The notes beneath the pieces are model-generated. The model had not been told where the DNA came from. It did no database searches and saw only the letters and a list, made by a program, of their open reading frames with translations. A stretch of 64,000 nt of DNA from CAZKGE01 sp964636405 (lineage in GTDB: Bacteria > Bacillota > Clostridia > Christensenellales > CAG-138): assembly GCA_964636405.1 (NCBI GenBank), contig CAZWSI010000008.1:1-64000 (forward strand). The letters run 5' to 3'. This document shows positions 44,662 to 53,067 of this stretch, piece by piece (position 1 is the first letter of the stretch; each line of letters begins with the position of its first letter). A program made the position numbers and the translations under genes.

Positions 44662-45753
44662 TTATTGGGCAGCCAGAACGTTATACTGGCGCTTGATAAC
44701 CTTGAGGCGCTGCGAATCCTGCTCGCTTACGAGCGTGCAGGCCAGCCCTGCGTGCCCCGCCCTGCCGGTACGGCCGATGCGATGCACATAATACTCGGGC
44801 TTGTCGGGGACGTCGTAATTGATCACGAGGTCGATATTGTCCACGTCAATGCCGCGCGCGGCCACGTCGGTTGCGACCAGCACGGTGGTTCTACCCGCAC
44901 GGAAATCCCGCATAATGCCGTTGCGCTGGCTCTGGGAGAGGTCGCCGTGCAGGCAGTCGGAGGAAAGGCCCGCCGCGTTGAGCTTTTTGGTGACGGACTT
45001 AACGCGGTGGCGCGTATTGCAGAAAATCAGCGTGAGGCGCGGCGCGGCCTGCGACATCAATTGATTGATGGTAAACAGCTTGCCCGCGTCCTCGGTATGG
45101 ATGCAAAGCTGCCGCACGGTTTGGGTTGGCTCGTTGTTCCGCCCGATCTCGATGGTGATCGGATTGCTCAGATAGCTCTTGGCAACCGCCGCGATCTCCT
45201 TGCTCATGGTGGCCGAAAACAGTGTGGTCTGGTGCGGCGCGGTCACGTGCGAAAGAATCGAGCGAATATCGGGCAAGAAGCCGAAATCCAGCATTTCGTC
45301 CGCCTCGTCGAGCACGACATAGCGGATGTTGTTGAGCTTGAGCGCGTTCTGGCCGATGAGATCCTTCACGCGCCCCGGCGTGCCGACCACGACCTGCGCG
45401 CCGCCGCGCAGCGCCTGAATCTGGATGTTTTGCGACTGGCCGCCATAGATGCTGACAGTGCGCATTTTCTTGTGCTGCGAAAGCTTTTTAAATACGTCCG
45501 TGGTTTGGAGCGCCAATTCGCGCGTGGGGCAGAGAATGAGCGCCTGCGGCTTGCGGTTTTCTTCGTTGACGCCCTCGATGATGGGCACGGCAAAGGCAGC
45601 GGTTTTGCCCGTGCCAGTCTGCGCGATGCCGATCATATCCACGCCGCCGAGCAGCTTTTCAAGGCTCTGCTCCTGAATGGGCGTGGGTGTGTTGTAGCCC
45701 GCTTTGGCGAGCGTAGAGCGCATCGGCTCTGAGAGAAGTTCCTGATATAGCAT
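44662..45753 (-). CDS. DEAD-box RNA helicase
   Basis: A 363-residue two-domain helicase core without a C-terminal extension. Motifs: Q motif TPTPIQEQ, I AQTGTGKT, Ia PTRELALQ, II DEAD, III SAT, IV LIFCNT, V ATDVAARGID and VI HRIGRTGRAG. It remodels RNA structure or ribosome assembly intermediates. ATG 45753 is preferred over 45783 because AAAAGG lies just upstream. It has a long leader with an attenuator-like hairpin. Confidence 0.93.
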   Translation of the reverse strand: MLYQELLSEPMRSTLAKAGYNTPTPIQEQSLEKLLGGVDMIGIAQTGTGKTAAFAVPIIEGVNEENRKPQALILCPTRELALQTTDVFKKLSQHKKMRTVSIYGGQSQNIQIQALRGGAQVVVGTPGRVKDLIGQNALKLNNIRYVVLDEADEMLDFGFLPDIRSILSHVTAPHQTTLFSATMSKEIAAVAKSYLSNPITIEIGRNNEPTQTVRQLCIHTEDAGKLFTINQLMSQAAPRLTLIFCNTRHRVKSVTKKLNAAGLSSDCLHGDLSQSQRNGIMRDFRAGRTTVLVATDVAARGIDVDNIDLVINYDVPDKPEYYVHRIGRTGRAGHAGLACTLVSEQDSQRLKVIKRQYNVLAAQ

Positions 45754-46022
45754 AATCCTTTTCTTTCTGTTCCGCGTTTCCATAAAAATAAGACAATGCC
45801 GGAATAATGGGGCATTGTCCTATGACGAGCGTCAATTGACTGTGTCATGGCTATGTCCGCGCCGACCGTCGCTATTGATACGTCGGAGCCGGAACGCTCC
45901 GAGCCGTATGGCAAGTGATGTACTTCTTGCCAGGGCGTATCATAAATGCGACAGACAACGGGATCCTTGCTTGAGGGAAGAACGTTTTGAGCATGCCTGC
46001 TCGGTTTGCAGCACCATAATAC
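45754..46022 (-). ncRNA. Structured 5' leader of the DEAD-box gene
   Basis: About 270 nt separate the promoter-derived start (about 46022) from the start codon. The leader has several complementary segments, including GCAAGAAG/CACTTGC, a GGCTCGGAGC/GGCTCC region, the palindrome GTCAATTGAC and the terminal terminator hairpin. No known riboswitch class is recognisable. Confidence 0.5.
45781..45819 (-). terminator. Intrinsic terminator/attenuator in the DEAD-box leader
   Basis: On the (-) strand GACAATGCC (45819-45811) pairs perfectly with GGCATTGTC (45800-45792), followed by TTATTTTTAT. It ends about 30 nt before the start codon, downstream of the gene's own promoter. Confidence 0.7.
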
Positions 46023-46028
46023 CTGTGC

Positions 46029-46057
46029 AGCATAGCACAACGCGTTTTATTTGTAAA
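46029..46057 (-). promoter_or_regulatory. Sigma-A promoter of the DEAD-box gene
   Basis: -35 TTTACA (46057-46052), 17-bp spacer, -10 TATGCT (46034-46029). Confidence 0.7.
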
Positions 46058-46176
46058 GCGAAGAATTTGTGAACGAATCGGGCCGGCAAAACGGCAGCCT
46101 CCGGGCAGGCCGCGCGGCAAGAGCAGAGAATTCCGCCCCCTTTGCGCATTTCGGGCGTGTTTAATTGCCCCCGCTA

Positions 46177-46185
46177 TGGTATAAT
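46177..46185 (+). promoter_or_regulatory. Extended -10 promoter of the GT-C-like gene
   Basis: TGGTATAAT, an extended -10 (TG at 46177-46178, TATAAT 46180-46185). The leader to ATG 46334 is about 140 nt, with no gene in it. Confidence 0.6.
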
Positions 46186-46333
46186 ATGCGCGACGGCCTG
46201 CTCGCGCAAGCTGGAAAATTGCGTTTCTCCGTTCTGACGGACGGGACGCGCTGTTGTTTGCTGTGCAAAAACGCCCTTGCAAGCAAGCGCTTTTGCTTAT
46301 GGCATACTGTTGCCGTTTAGAAAGGGGATTTCA

Positions 46334-48238
46334 ATGGGAAACCTGCTTGCCGCTCTGTACCTTGCCGCCTTCGCCTGCTGCGGCCTGCTCTGCGCCAACG
46401 CGCTCTTTCGCAAAACCGATCCGCTTGCGCGCTTGTGGCTCGGCCTCGCGCTGGGGCTTGCCATGCTTCTCTGGTTCCCGGCGCTGTTTACGTTTTTGTT
46501 CGGCTTTACGTTGGCGGCGCAGCTCTGCGCGCTGGGACTCGCGCTTGCGCTGGGCGCGGCGGCAGCGTTTTTTGCGCGTCGGGGGCAGGACTACCGCGTA
46601 AAAGGGACGGCGCTTTCGCCCTTCCTTGCCACGGTGCTGCCGCTCTTTTTGCTCTCCGCCGTGCTGCTTTCCACGCATACCATCGTTTCGCGCGACGGCG
46701 CGCTGTGGGTAGGCCAATCCACCTATGGCGACCTCGCCATGCATTTGGGCTTTATCACGAGCATCGCGGAGCAGGGGACGTTCCCGCCCATGTATTCCAT
46801 CTGCCCGGACACCGCGCTGTGCTATCCCTTCCTCTGCGACAGCGTGAGCTCCACTTTCTATGTGCTGGGCGCGTCGCTCCGCGTTTCGGCCATGCTGCCC
46901 GCGCTTTACGCGCTGCTCACAGTCTTTTGCGGCGTATATTTGTTTTTCGCGCGCTGGCTGAAACGGGAGGGCGCGGCCGTGCTCGCCACCTATCTGTTTT
47001 TCGTGGGCGGCGGGTTCGGCTTTGCTTATTTCTTCGATCTGGCGCAGTTTCAGCCCGACCGTCTCTCCTCGCTCTTTTCGGCCTTTTACGAAACGCCGAC
47101 CAACTTCCCAACCGACGGCCTGCGCTGGGTCAATCCCATCGCGGACATGCTCATTCCTCAGCGTGCCACGCTCTTTGGCTGGGCGCTGCTTTTCCCCTGC
47201 CTGTATCTGCTCTACCGCGCTGCCTTTGAAAAGGATTGGGCCTGCTTTCTGCCGCTGGGCGTACTGGCGGGCGCGCTCCCCCTTGTGCACACGCATTCGT
47301 TCCTCGCGCTCGGCATCATCAGCGCCGCGTACCTTGCGCGGAGCGTTTTCCGGCGCGAGGGCGCGCGGCAATTATGCGGCTACGCATGCTACGCCGCGCT
47401 TGCGCTCCTGCTTGCCGCGCCGCAGCTCATCCTGTTTACCTTCCGGCAGGCGGGCGGCTTTTTAACGCTCCACTGGAACTGGGCGAACGAATCTGATTCC
47501 TTCCTGTGGTTCTATATCAAAAACTGGGGGCTGCTCTTTCTGCTCATGCCAGCCGCGTTTTTATGCGCGCGGTGCGAGGACCGCGCGGTGTTCGGCGGCG
47601 CGGCGGCGGTGTGGGCGCTTGCGGAAATGATCCAGTTTCAGCCCAATACCTATGACAACAACAAGCTCATCTTCGTCTTCTTCGCGTTTTTGTGCGGGCT
47701 TGTGGCAAACTTTCTTGCGAAAAGCTACGAGCGGCTGCTCGCCGTAAGCGGCCGGGAAACGGTGCGACTGAGCGTGCGGCTTGCCGCGGCCGCCGTGTGC
47801 CTCTGCCTGTTTCTTTCCGGCGGCTTAACGCTGGGGCGCGAATATGTATCTCAATACCAGCTTGTTGGCGCCGCCGAGGTGGAGATGGCGGAATACGTGA
47901 AAGCGAACACCGAAAAGGATGCGACCTTCCTCACCTGCAACAACCACAACAACGCCGTGGCCATGCTCACGGGCCGCAACATTGTGTGCGGCTCTGGCAC
48001 GTTCCTGTTTTTCCACGGCATCGATTACAGCGCGCGCGAATACGCGCTGCATCTCATGTACGAGGAACCGTCAGTGTACTTTGACGCGCAGTCCGCGCAA
48101 TACGATGTGGATTACGTGCTGATTGGCCCCTATGAGCGCGGGAGCTTCAGCGTGGACGAGGATTATTTTTCCGCGCGCTTTGCGTGCGTGTATGACGAGG
48201 ATGGGCTTCGCATTTATGATGTTGGGAAGGCCGCGTAA
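46334..48238 (+). CDS. Multi-pass membrane protein, GT-C glycosyltransferase-like
   Basis: A 634-residue protein with about 12-14 hydrophobic helices. A long loop after helix 3-4 holds SRDGALWVGQSTYGDLAMHLGFI, with an acidic residue in the position expected for the catalytic Asp of GT-C enzymes using lipid-phosphate sugars. A soluble C-terminal domain (about 520-634) follows the last helices. AAAGGGG precedes ATG 46334. The exact transferase and acceptor are not predictable from sequence alone. Confidence 0.65.
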   Translation: MGNLLAALYLAAFACCGLLCANALFRKTDPLARLWLGLALGLAMLLWFPALFTFLFGFTLAAQLCALGLALALGAAAAFFARRGQDYRVKGTALSPFLATVLPLFLLSAVLLSTHTIVSRDGALWVGQSTYGDLAMHLGFITSIAEQGTFPPMYSICPDTALCYPFLCDSVSSTFYVLGASLRVSAMLPALYALLTVFCGVYLFFARWLKREGAAVLATYLFFVGGGFGFAYFFDLAQFQPDRLSSLFSAFYETPTNFPTDGLRWVNPIADMLIPQRATLFGWALLFPCLYLLYRAAFEKDWACFLPLGVLAGALPLVHTHSFLALGIISAAYLARSVFRREGARQLCGYACYAALALLLAAPQLILFTFRQAGGFLTLHWNWANESDSFLWFYIKNWGLLFLLMPAAFLCARCEDRAVFGGAAAVWALAEMIQFQPNTYDNNKLIFVFFAFLCGLVANFLAKSYERLLAVSGRETVRLSVRLAAAAVCLCLFLSGGLTLGREYVSQYQLVGAAEVEMAEYVKANTEKDATFLTCNNHNNAVAMLTGRNIVCGSGTFLFFHGIDYSAREYALHLMYEEPSVYFDAQSAQYDVDYVLIGPYERGSFSVDEDYFSARFACVYDEDGLRIYDVGKAA

Positions 48239-48241
48239 ACG

Positions 48242-48913
48242 TCAGTCCAGCCCCATAAGGAAGCGGTAAACCGGCTTCATCACGAGGAACGCTTCGGTCA
48301 GCTCGTCGGCGAGCTGAGGCCGGAGCGTTTTATCCAGATCGGGCGACGAAAAGCAAAACGAGAGCGATTTGCGGTTTATGTAGGGCAAAAGGCGCTCGTC
48401 CTCCGCAAAATGACGCGGCTTTTTATATAGCTCGCCCTGCGGGACAAGGCGCGACGCAAAGGCGGGCTCGCTGATGAGCGAAAGAAAGCGCGCGGGCTCG
48501 GCGAGCATGCGCGCGCGGAAGCGCTGCATGGCTTCGGTATTGGAATAATACATGCCCATGCCGTAGCCCCAGCTTTCGCGCTCGAATTCCGCGTACAGCA
48601 CGAAACTTTCCCCCTGCGATACGCCCGGATAGCGGTAGCTGAGCCACGCGTGATCGCGATAGGGGGACTTGTCCTTGGAATAGCGCGTGTCCCGGCGGAT
48701 GCGCGAGAGAATGTACGCGGGACGCTGGCAAAACTGGGGATCGGCCTCAAGCGCGGCGGGCGTAAGCAGCCGCGCAAGCAGCAAAAGGGGCTGCTGCACG
48801 CTTTCCTTATAGCGCGCCCGGTTTTCTTCAAAATACGCGGGATCGTTATGGAAGGCGATATCCCAGAAAAAGCGATACATATCGGCCGAAAGGCCGGGAA
48901 AAGCAGCGTTCAT
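48242..48913 (-). CDS. DUF2461 domain protein
   Basis: A 223-residue cytosolic protein with the family core FFWDIAFHNDPAYFEENRARY and RIRRDTRYSKDKSPYRDHAWL; the function is unknown. It starts in an ATGA overlap with the stop of the surface-protein gene and is the last gene of the tyrS unit. Confidence 0.88.
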   Translation of the reverse strand: MNAAFPGLSADMYRFFWDIAFHNDPAYFEENRARYKESVQQPLLLLARLLTPAALEADPQFCQRPAYILSRIRRDTRYSKDKSPYRDHAWLSYRYPGVSQGESFVLYAEFERESWGYGMGMYYSNTEAMQRFRARMLAEPARFLSLISEPAFASRLVPQGELYKKPRHFAEDERLLPYINRKSLSFCFSSPDLDKTLRPQLADELTEAFLVMKPVYRFLMGLD

Positions 48914-51054
48914 TCCTCGCCTCTTTCGTGATGCGGCGCCGGCTCCCGCACAACGTGGCGAATTTCCGCGCGCGTCTTGGGCTGCACCTTGGGCACGGGC
49001 CGCGCGGCGATCACCTTGGGGCCCTGGCGCGTGCCGCCCTCGCGCACGCTTACCCGCGGCTGCACATAGGGCTCGGGCTCCGGCTCGTACGTGGGCGGAT
49101 AAGCCTCGTCGTCATATTCGATTTCGATCAGCGGCCCATCGTCCTCCGGCAAATATGCGTGCGAAGGCTTCTGCGCCGGTTGCGCGGGCGCGCGGCGGCG
49201 CGGCGGCGGGTACGCTGCCGCGTCGCGCGGCGCTTGCAGCGGTCGGTAGGCGGCGGCTTCGTATTCCGGCTCGGGCGCGACGTGCCGCCCCGTTTGGCAG
49301 ACGGGCGCAGCCTCCCTCCGCCGGTCCTCGCGGCGGGCGGGCGCAACGCCGGCGTTTTGCATGCGGCGTCGGTTAATCTCAGAGGGCGGCCGCAGCTCGG
49401 CTTGCCAACTGCCCGGCTGCGCTTCAAGCCGGAAGCGCTGCGTGCTTTGCGGCGCGCGCGCGGGCGGCGGCGCGTCGAGCACCTCCACGCGCGGGCGGGC
49501 GTTGGTTTCGAGATCGAGCGCCTCCTCCTCGTCGTCGTCAAAGAAGCCCGCGCGGCTCGAGCGCGCACGCTCCATAAAGCTGAGCACCACAAGCGCGATA
49601 AACGCCACGCCCATGATAACCCCCAATATGACCAATACCCTGGAGATGGCGCCCGTAATAAAGCTAAAGGGGTTCTCCGTGGAGATCTCCGTGGGCGAGG
49701 CGGTCGCGTCCGCCGGCTTGGGCGTGCCCAAGCCGCCCTCGTAGGCTACGGCCAGCAAATACGCGCCAATTTCGCGGGTGGTTCCCGTCGGGTCCTGCGC
49801 CTTGGCTGAAAAATTCAAATTGCGCGGCGAACCGATGGACAGCTCCTTCTCCACCACTGTCTCTCCGGCGGGCAGCGTTTCCGCCGTGTAGAGTTCGCCC
49901 AGGGAAATCTCCGTAACCCGCGCGTTGCTTAACGCGACGGTGCTGTTGTTCAGCAGCGTAAGCCGCACGGAAATCACGCCCGTTTCGGCGCTCCACGGAG
50001 TCACGATCTCAGCCTTGAGGCTCGCCTGAATCTGCGTCTCGTCCACAAAGGGATACACGTCGTATTCCTTCTGGCTCGTCAGCTCGTAGCTCTCTCCCCG
50101 CCCGTCCACACCCGTGACGTGAAAGCGCACATGCCGCACAGGCTCCGTGAGCACGGGCAGCACCACATACGAGCAGACGGTGGCCGCGCCGACCTTGAGC
50201 GAAAAGCTCTCGTCGCTCACCGAAACGCCACGCTCGTCGGTAATGCGGATGTTTTGAATATCCTGATTGCCCGTGTTGACGAGCTCAAAGGAGAAGGGCA
50301 CGCCGGAAAGCGAGGGCGTGCCGGGCGTGACCGTCATGGAAAGCTGGGGCAGGATCATGTTGACCGTTACCGGCTCGACGGCGGAAAAGACCTTCGTCTT
50401 CCCATTGACCGTGTACGTGACCACGGGCGCGGACACAACGCTTTCCTCGCCCATGATATAGTTGTGCTCCACGGTTGTGGCGTTGCCCGCAAGGATGGCG
50501 CCGCTCTCGTAGATGGGATGGTCGCTGAGCTGCTCGTCGATAAGCGTGATGCCGCTCATATCGAAGCGAGTATCATTCTTGAGGAGATATTGAACCTTGA
50601 CGTGCTCGCCGGTTTTCGCGGAGACCGGCTCCACCGTGCGGGTAAGCGAAATAACCGGGTCCGCCGCGCGCTCGACCAGAACGGGCACATCCTGCGAATA
50701 CGGCTCCCCGCCCTGCCGCCACGAAACCGTGAAGGTGATGGGCAGACCGATTTGCGAATTGGCCACCTGCGCGGAGATCACAATGTGATTGGCGCTGTTG
50801 CCCGGCGGAATGATCAGCTCCTGCACGTCCGCGATCGGATAGACCGCGCCCCCCTGCGAAATCGTGACCTCGTGCAGCTCATAATCCGAATGATTGGAGA
50901 TGGAAAAGGTAAACGTGACCAGCCCCGCCTCCGTGAGGGCGGCGGGATCGGCGCTGATCTGAATACGCACGTCCTCCGCGCGCGCCGCGGGGGCAAGGAG
51001 CAGCATCGCCGCAAGCAGGAGGGGTATTCCGATGAGAAGGATCTTCCGCTTCAC
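48910..51054 (-). CDS. Secreted Ig-like-repeat membrane protein with cytosolic tail
   Basis: A 714-residue protein. The signal peptide (MKRKILLIGIPLLLAAMLLL, cleavage near ARAED) is followed by about four repeats of DUF11/CARDB-like beta-sandwich domains (for example ISNHSDYELHEVTISQGG, LKNDTRFDMSGITLIDEQL and LVNTGNQDIQNIRITDERG). One membrane helix follows near 470-495 (VLVILGVIMGVAFIALVVLSF). The 210-residue tail is acidic, then rich in Pro/Arg/Tyr. The start is GTG 51054 with GGAG 7 bp upstream. Type I topology suggests a sensor or anchor across the membrane; no known function. Confidence 0.75.
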   Translation of the reverse strand: MKRKILLIGIPLLLAAMLLLAPAARAEDVRIQISADPAALTEAGLVTFTFSISNHSDYELHEVTISQGGAVYPIADVQELIIPPGNSANHIVISAQVANSQIGLPITFTVSWRQGGEPYSQDVPVLVERAADPVISLTRTVEPVSAKTGEHVKVQYLLKNDTRFDMSGITLIDEQLSDHPIYESGAILAGNATTVEHNYIMGEESVVSAPVVTYTVNGKTKVFSAVEPVTVNMILPQLSMTVTPGTPSLSGVPFSFELVNTGNQDIQNIRITDERGVSVSDESFSLKVGAATVCSYVVLPVLTEPVRHVRFHVTGVDGRGESYELTSQKEYDVYPFVDETQIQASLKAEIVTPWSAETGVISVRLTLLNNSTVALSNARVTEISLGELYTAETLPAGETVVEKELSIGSPRNLNFSAKAQDPTGTTREIGAYLLAVAYEGGLGTPKPADATASPTEISTENPFSFITGAISRVLVILGVIMGVAFIALVVLSFMERARSSRAGFFDDDEEEALDLETNARPRVEVLDAPPPARAPQSTQRFRLEAQPGSWQAELRPPSEINRRRMQNAGVAPARREDRRREAAPVCQTGRHVAPEPEYEAAAYRPLQAPRDAAAYPPPRRRAPAQPAQKPSHAYLPEDDGPLIEIEYDDEAYPPTYEPEPEPYVQPRVSVREGGTRQGPKVIAARPVPKVQPKTRAEIRHVVREPAPHHERGEE

Positions 51055-51058
51055 AACT

Positions 51059-51715
51059 TCACTCCAATCCGGCGGTCACCGGGAAGGCCCGGTAGGCCGC
51101 GCCCTCCGCCGAGGGACGCACGCGCCCGTCGCTGCACTCCGTGAGCGCAAGGGTAAATTCCGCCGCGCGCGCGCTTTCCAGATAGACCGCGCAGCGCACG
51201 CTTTCTCCGTAATCAAGCTCGTCCGGGCCCGCAAAGCGCCGGAGTTCGCGCTCCGCCACCGGCCAATAGGGATACGGCACGTCCAGGCAGAGCCTTTGAC
51301 ACAGGCGCATCTCCACAAGGCCCGCGTCCTTCGCGCTTTCGCTTGCCGCGCGCCCGTACGCGCGCGTCAGCCCGCCCGCGCCGAGCAGCACCCCGCCAAA
51401 ATAGCGTGTCACCACGCACAGCACATTGGTAAGCCCCATGCGGGCAAGCGTTTGCAAAATGGGCGCGCCCGCCGTGCCGGAGGGCTCTCCGTCGTCGGAG
51501 GAACGCGCCGTCATGGCTGTTTCCCCGATGCGGAAGGCGTAGCAATTGTGGCTGGCGTCCCAGTGCCGCTTGCGTATGGAAGCAAGCAGCGTTTCCGCCT
51601 CCCGTTCATCCGAAACGGGCATGCACCGGCCCAGAAAGCGGGACTTTTGAATGAGCAGCTCGCTGTTCCCGTTTTGCGCGACCGTGCGAAAGGCGGAAGC
51701 GTCCGTCGCGTTCAA
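51059..51715 (-). CDS. YigZ/IMPACT family protein
   Basis: A 218-residue protein; TTG 51715 overlaps the tyrS stop (TTGA), and TTG 51733 is an alternative. Family motifs are KSRFLGRCMPVSDEREAE, HNCYAFRIG, SDDGEPSGTAGAPIL and VVTRYFGGVLLGAGGLTRAYG. YigZ/IMPACT proteins are linked to translation regulation, though the biochemical role is uncertain. It lies between tyrS and the surface-protein gene in one unit. Confidence 0.9.
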   Translation of the reverse strand: MNATDASAFRTVAQNGNSELLIQKSRFLGRCMPVSDEREAETLLASIRKRHWDASHNCYAFRIGETAMTARSSDDGEPSGTAGAPILQTLARMGLTNVLCVVTRYFGGVLLGAGGLTRAYGRAASESAKDAGLVEMRLCQRLCLDVPYPYWPVAERELRRFAGPDELDYGESVRCAVYLESARAAEFTLALTECSDGRVRPSAEGAAYRAFPVTAGLE

Positions 51716-52941
51716 GCCCCGCGCACCCGGCAAAAGCCCTTCTTCCCTTTTTTGAGGATCACGCCGTCGCCGGAAAGCTGCTCGGCCGTAAGCGCCGCCG
51801 CGTAGTCGGTGATCTTTTCGTCGTCGCAGCTAATCGAGCCTCCGTCCATGAGCCTGCGCGCGTCGCTTTTGGAGGACGCGAGGCCCGTTTTAACCAGCAG
51901 ATCGATGACGCGCAGGCCCGTATCGGCTGCCTCCTGCTCGCTGAGGGCGAGCGTGGGCATATCAGCCCTGCTGCCCGCGCCGTAAAACAGCGCTTCGGCG
52001 GCGGCTTGCGCCTTTTCGGCCTCCTCCGTGCCGTGCACCTGCTCGGTAACGGTAAAGGCCAGCACGCGCTTGGCCTCGTTGATGGCCGAATCGCGCAGCG
52101 CGCTTAAGCGGCGCACCTCCTCCATGGGGAGGAAGGTTAAAAGGCAAAGGCAACGCTCCACATCCGCGTCGTCCACATTGCGCCAGTATTGATAAAAATC
52201 GAATACGGAGCACTTGTTTTTATCCAGCCACAGCGCGCCCTTCTCGGTCTTGCCCATCTTTTTGCCGTCGGCGGTGGTAAGCAGCGCCGTAGTGAGCGCG
52301 TAGGCGGGCTTTTGCTCCTTGCGGCGGATCAGGTCCGCGCCGGAAAGAATATTGCTCCACTGATCGTCTCCGCCCATTTGCAGGCAGCAGCCGTACTTGC
52401 GGTTGAGCACGAGAAAATCGTAGCTCTGCATGAGCATGTAGCTCATCTCAAAAAAAGTGAGGCCCGTATCCAGACGCTGCTTATAGCAATCCGCCGCGAG
52501 CATGCGGTTTACGGAAAAGTATACGCCGATATCGCGCATGAAATCCAAGAAATTAAGCGAGCGCAGCCATTCGCCGTTAAAAACCATGCGCGCGCCGTCG
52601 TCGCCGAAGCGGATAAGGCGCGACATCTGGCTCTTAAAGCAATTGGCGTTGTAGTCCAGATCCTCAATCGTGAGCATCCTGCGCATGTCCGTTTTGCCCG
52701 ACGGGTCGCCGATCATGGCCGTGCCGTTGCCGAGGAGCGCGATGGGCTTATGCCCCGCTCGCTGCATATGCGCCATGGTCATGAGCGCGATATAATGCCC
52801 GATGTGCAGGCTGTCGGCCGTCGGATCAAAGCCGATATAAAACGTGAGGCTTTCCCTGCCAAGCAGCTCGCGCAGTTCCTCGGGATGCGAGCACTGCTTC
52901 AAAAAGCCGCGCTCCTCCAGGACATCGTATACGTTTCTCAT
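51712..52941 (-). CDS. tyrS: Tyrosine--tRNA ligase
   Basis: A 409-residue class I synthetase. HIGH is present as LHIGHYIALM and the KMSKS equivalent is KKMGKT. The C-terminal S4 domain (about 340-409; LVKTGLASSKSDARRLMDGG) binds tRNA. It charges tRNA-Tyr with tyrosine. It has its own promoter and a leader of about 40 nt, without a T-box. Confidence 0.97.
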   Translation of the reverse strand: MRNVYDVLEERGFLKQCSHPEELRELLGRESLTFYIGFDPTADSLHIGHYIALMTMAHMQRAGHKPIALLGNGTAMIGDPSGKTDMRRMLTIEDLDYNANCFKSQMSRLIRFGDDGARMVFNGEWLRSLNFLDFMRDIGVYFSVNRMLAADCYKQRLDTGLTFFEMSYMLMQSYDFLVLNRKYGCCLQMGGDDQWSNILSGADLIRRKEQKPAYALTTALLTTADGKKMGKTEKGALWLDKNKCSVFDFYQYWRNVDDADVERCLCLLTFLPMEEVRRLSALRDSAINEAKRVLAFTVTEQVHGTEEAEKAQAAAEALFYGAGSRADMPTLALSEQEAADTGLRVIDLLVKTGLASSKSDARRLMDGGSISCDDEKITDYAAALTAEQLSGDGVILKKGKKGFCRVRGA

Positions 52942-52988
52942 CTCATACCCCCAGCTTATCAGGCGACAAGCGCCAAAATCATTTCATT

Positions 52989-53017
52989 AATATAGCATAA
53001 TCGCCGCGTGAAGACAA
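52989..53017 (-). promoter_or_regulatory. Sigma-A promoter of tyrS
   Basis: -35 TTGTCT (53017-53012), 17-bp spacer, -10 TATATT (52994-52989), directly after the terminator at 53021-53041. Confidence 0.75.
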
Positions 53018-53020
53018 TGC

Positions 53021-53041
53021 GAAAACACGCCAGATGGCGTG
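53021..53041 (-). terminator. Terminator of the first two-component operon
   Basis: On the (-) strand CACGCC (53041-53036) and GGCGTG (53031-53026) form a 6-bp stem with a 4-nt loop, followed by TTTTC. Confidence 0.6.
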
Positions 53042-53067
53042 AAGCGCGGGTTATGTTTTTGTAAACT

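Noticed and set aside
52942..53067. T-box leader for tyrS
   Set aside because: The leader is only about 40 nt after the promoter and has no T-box motif or specifier stem-loop.
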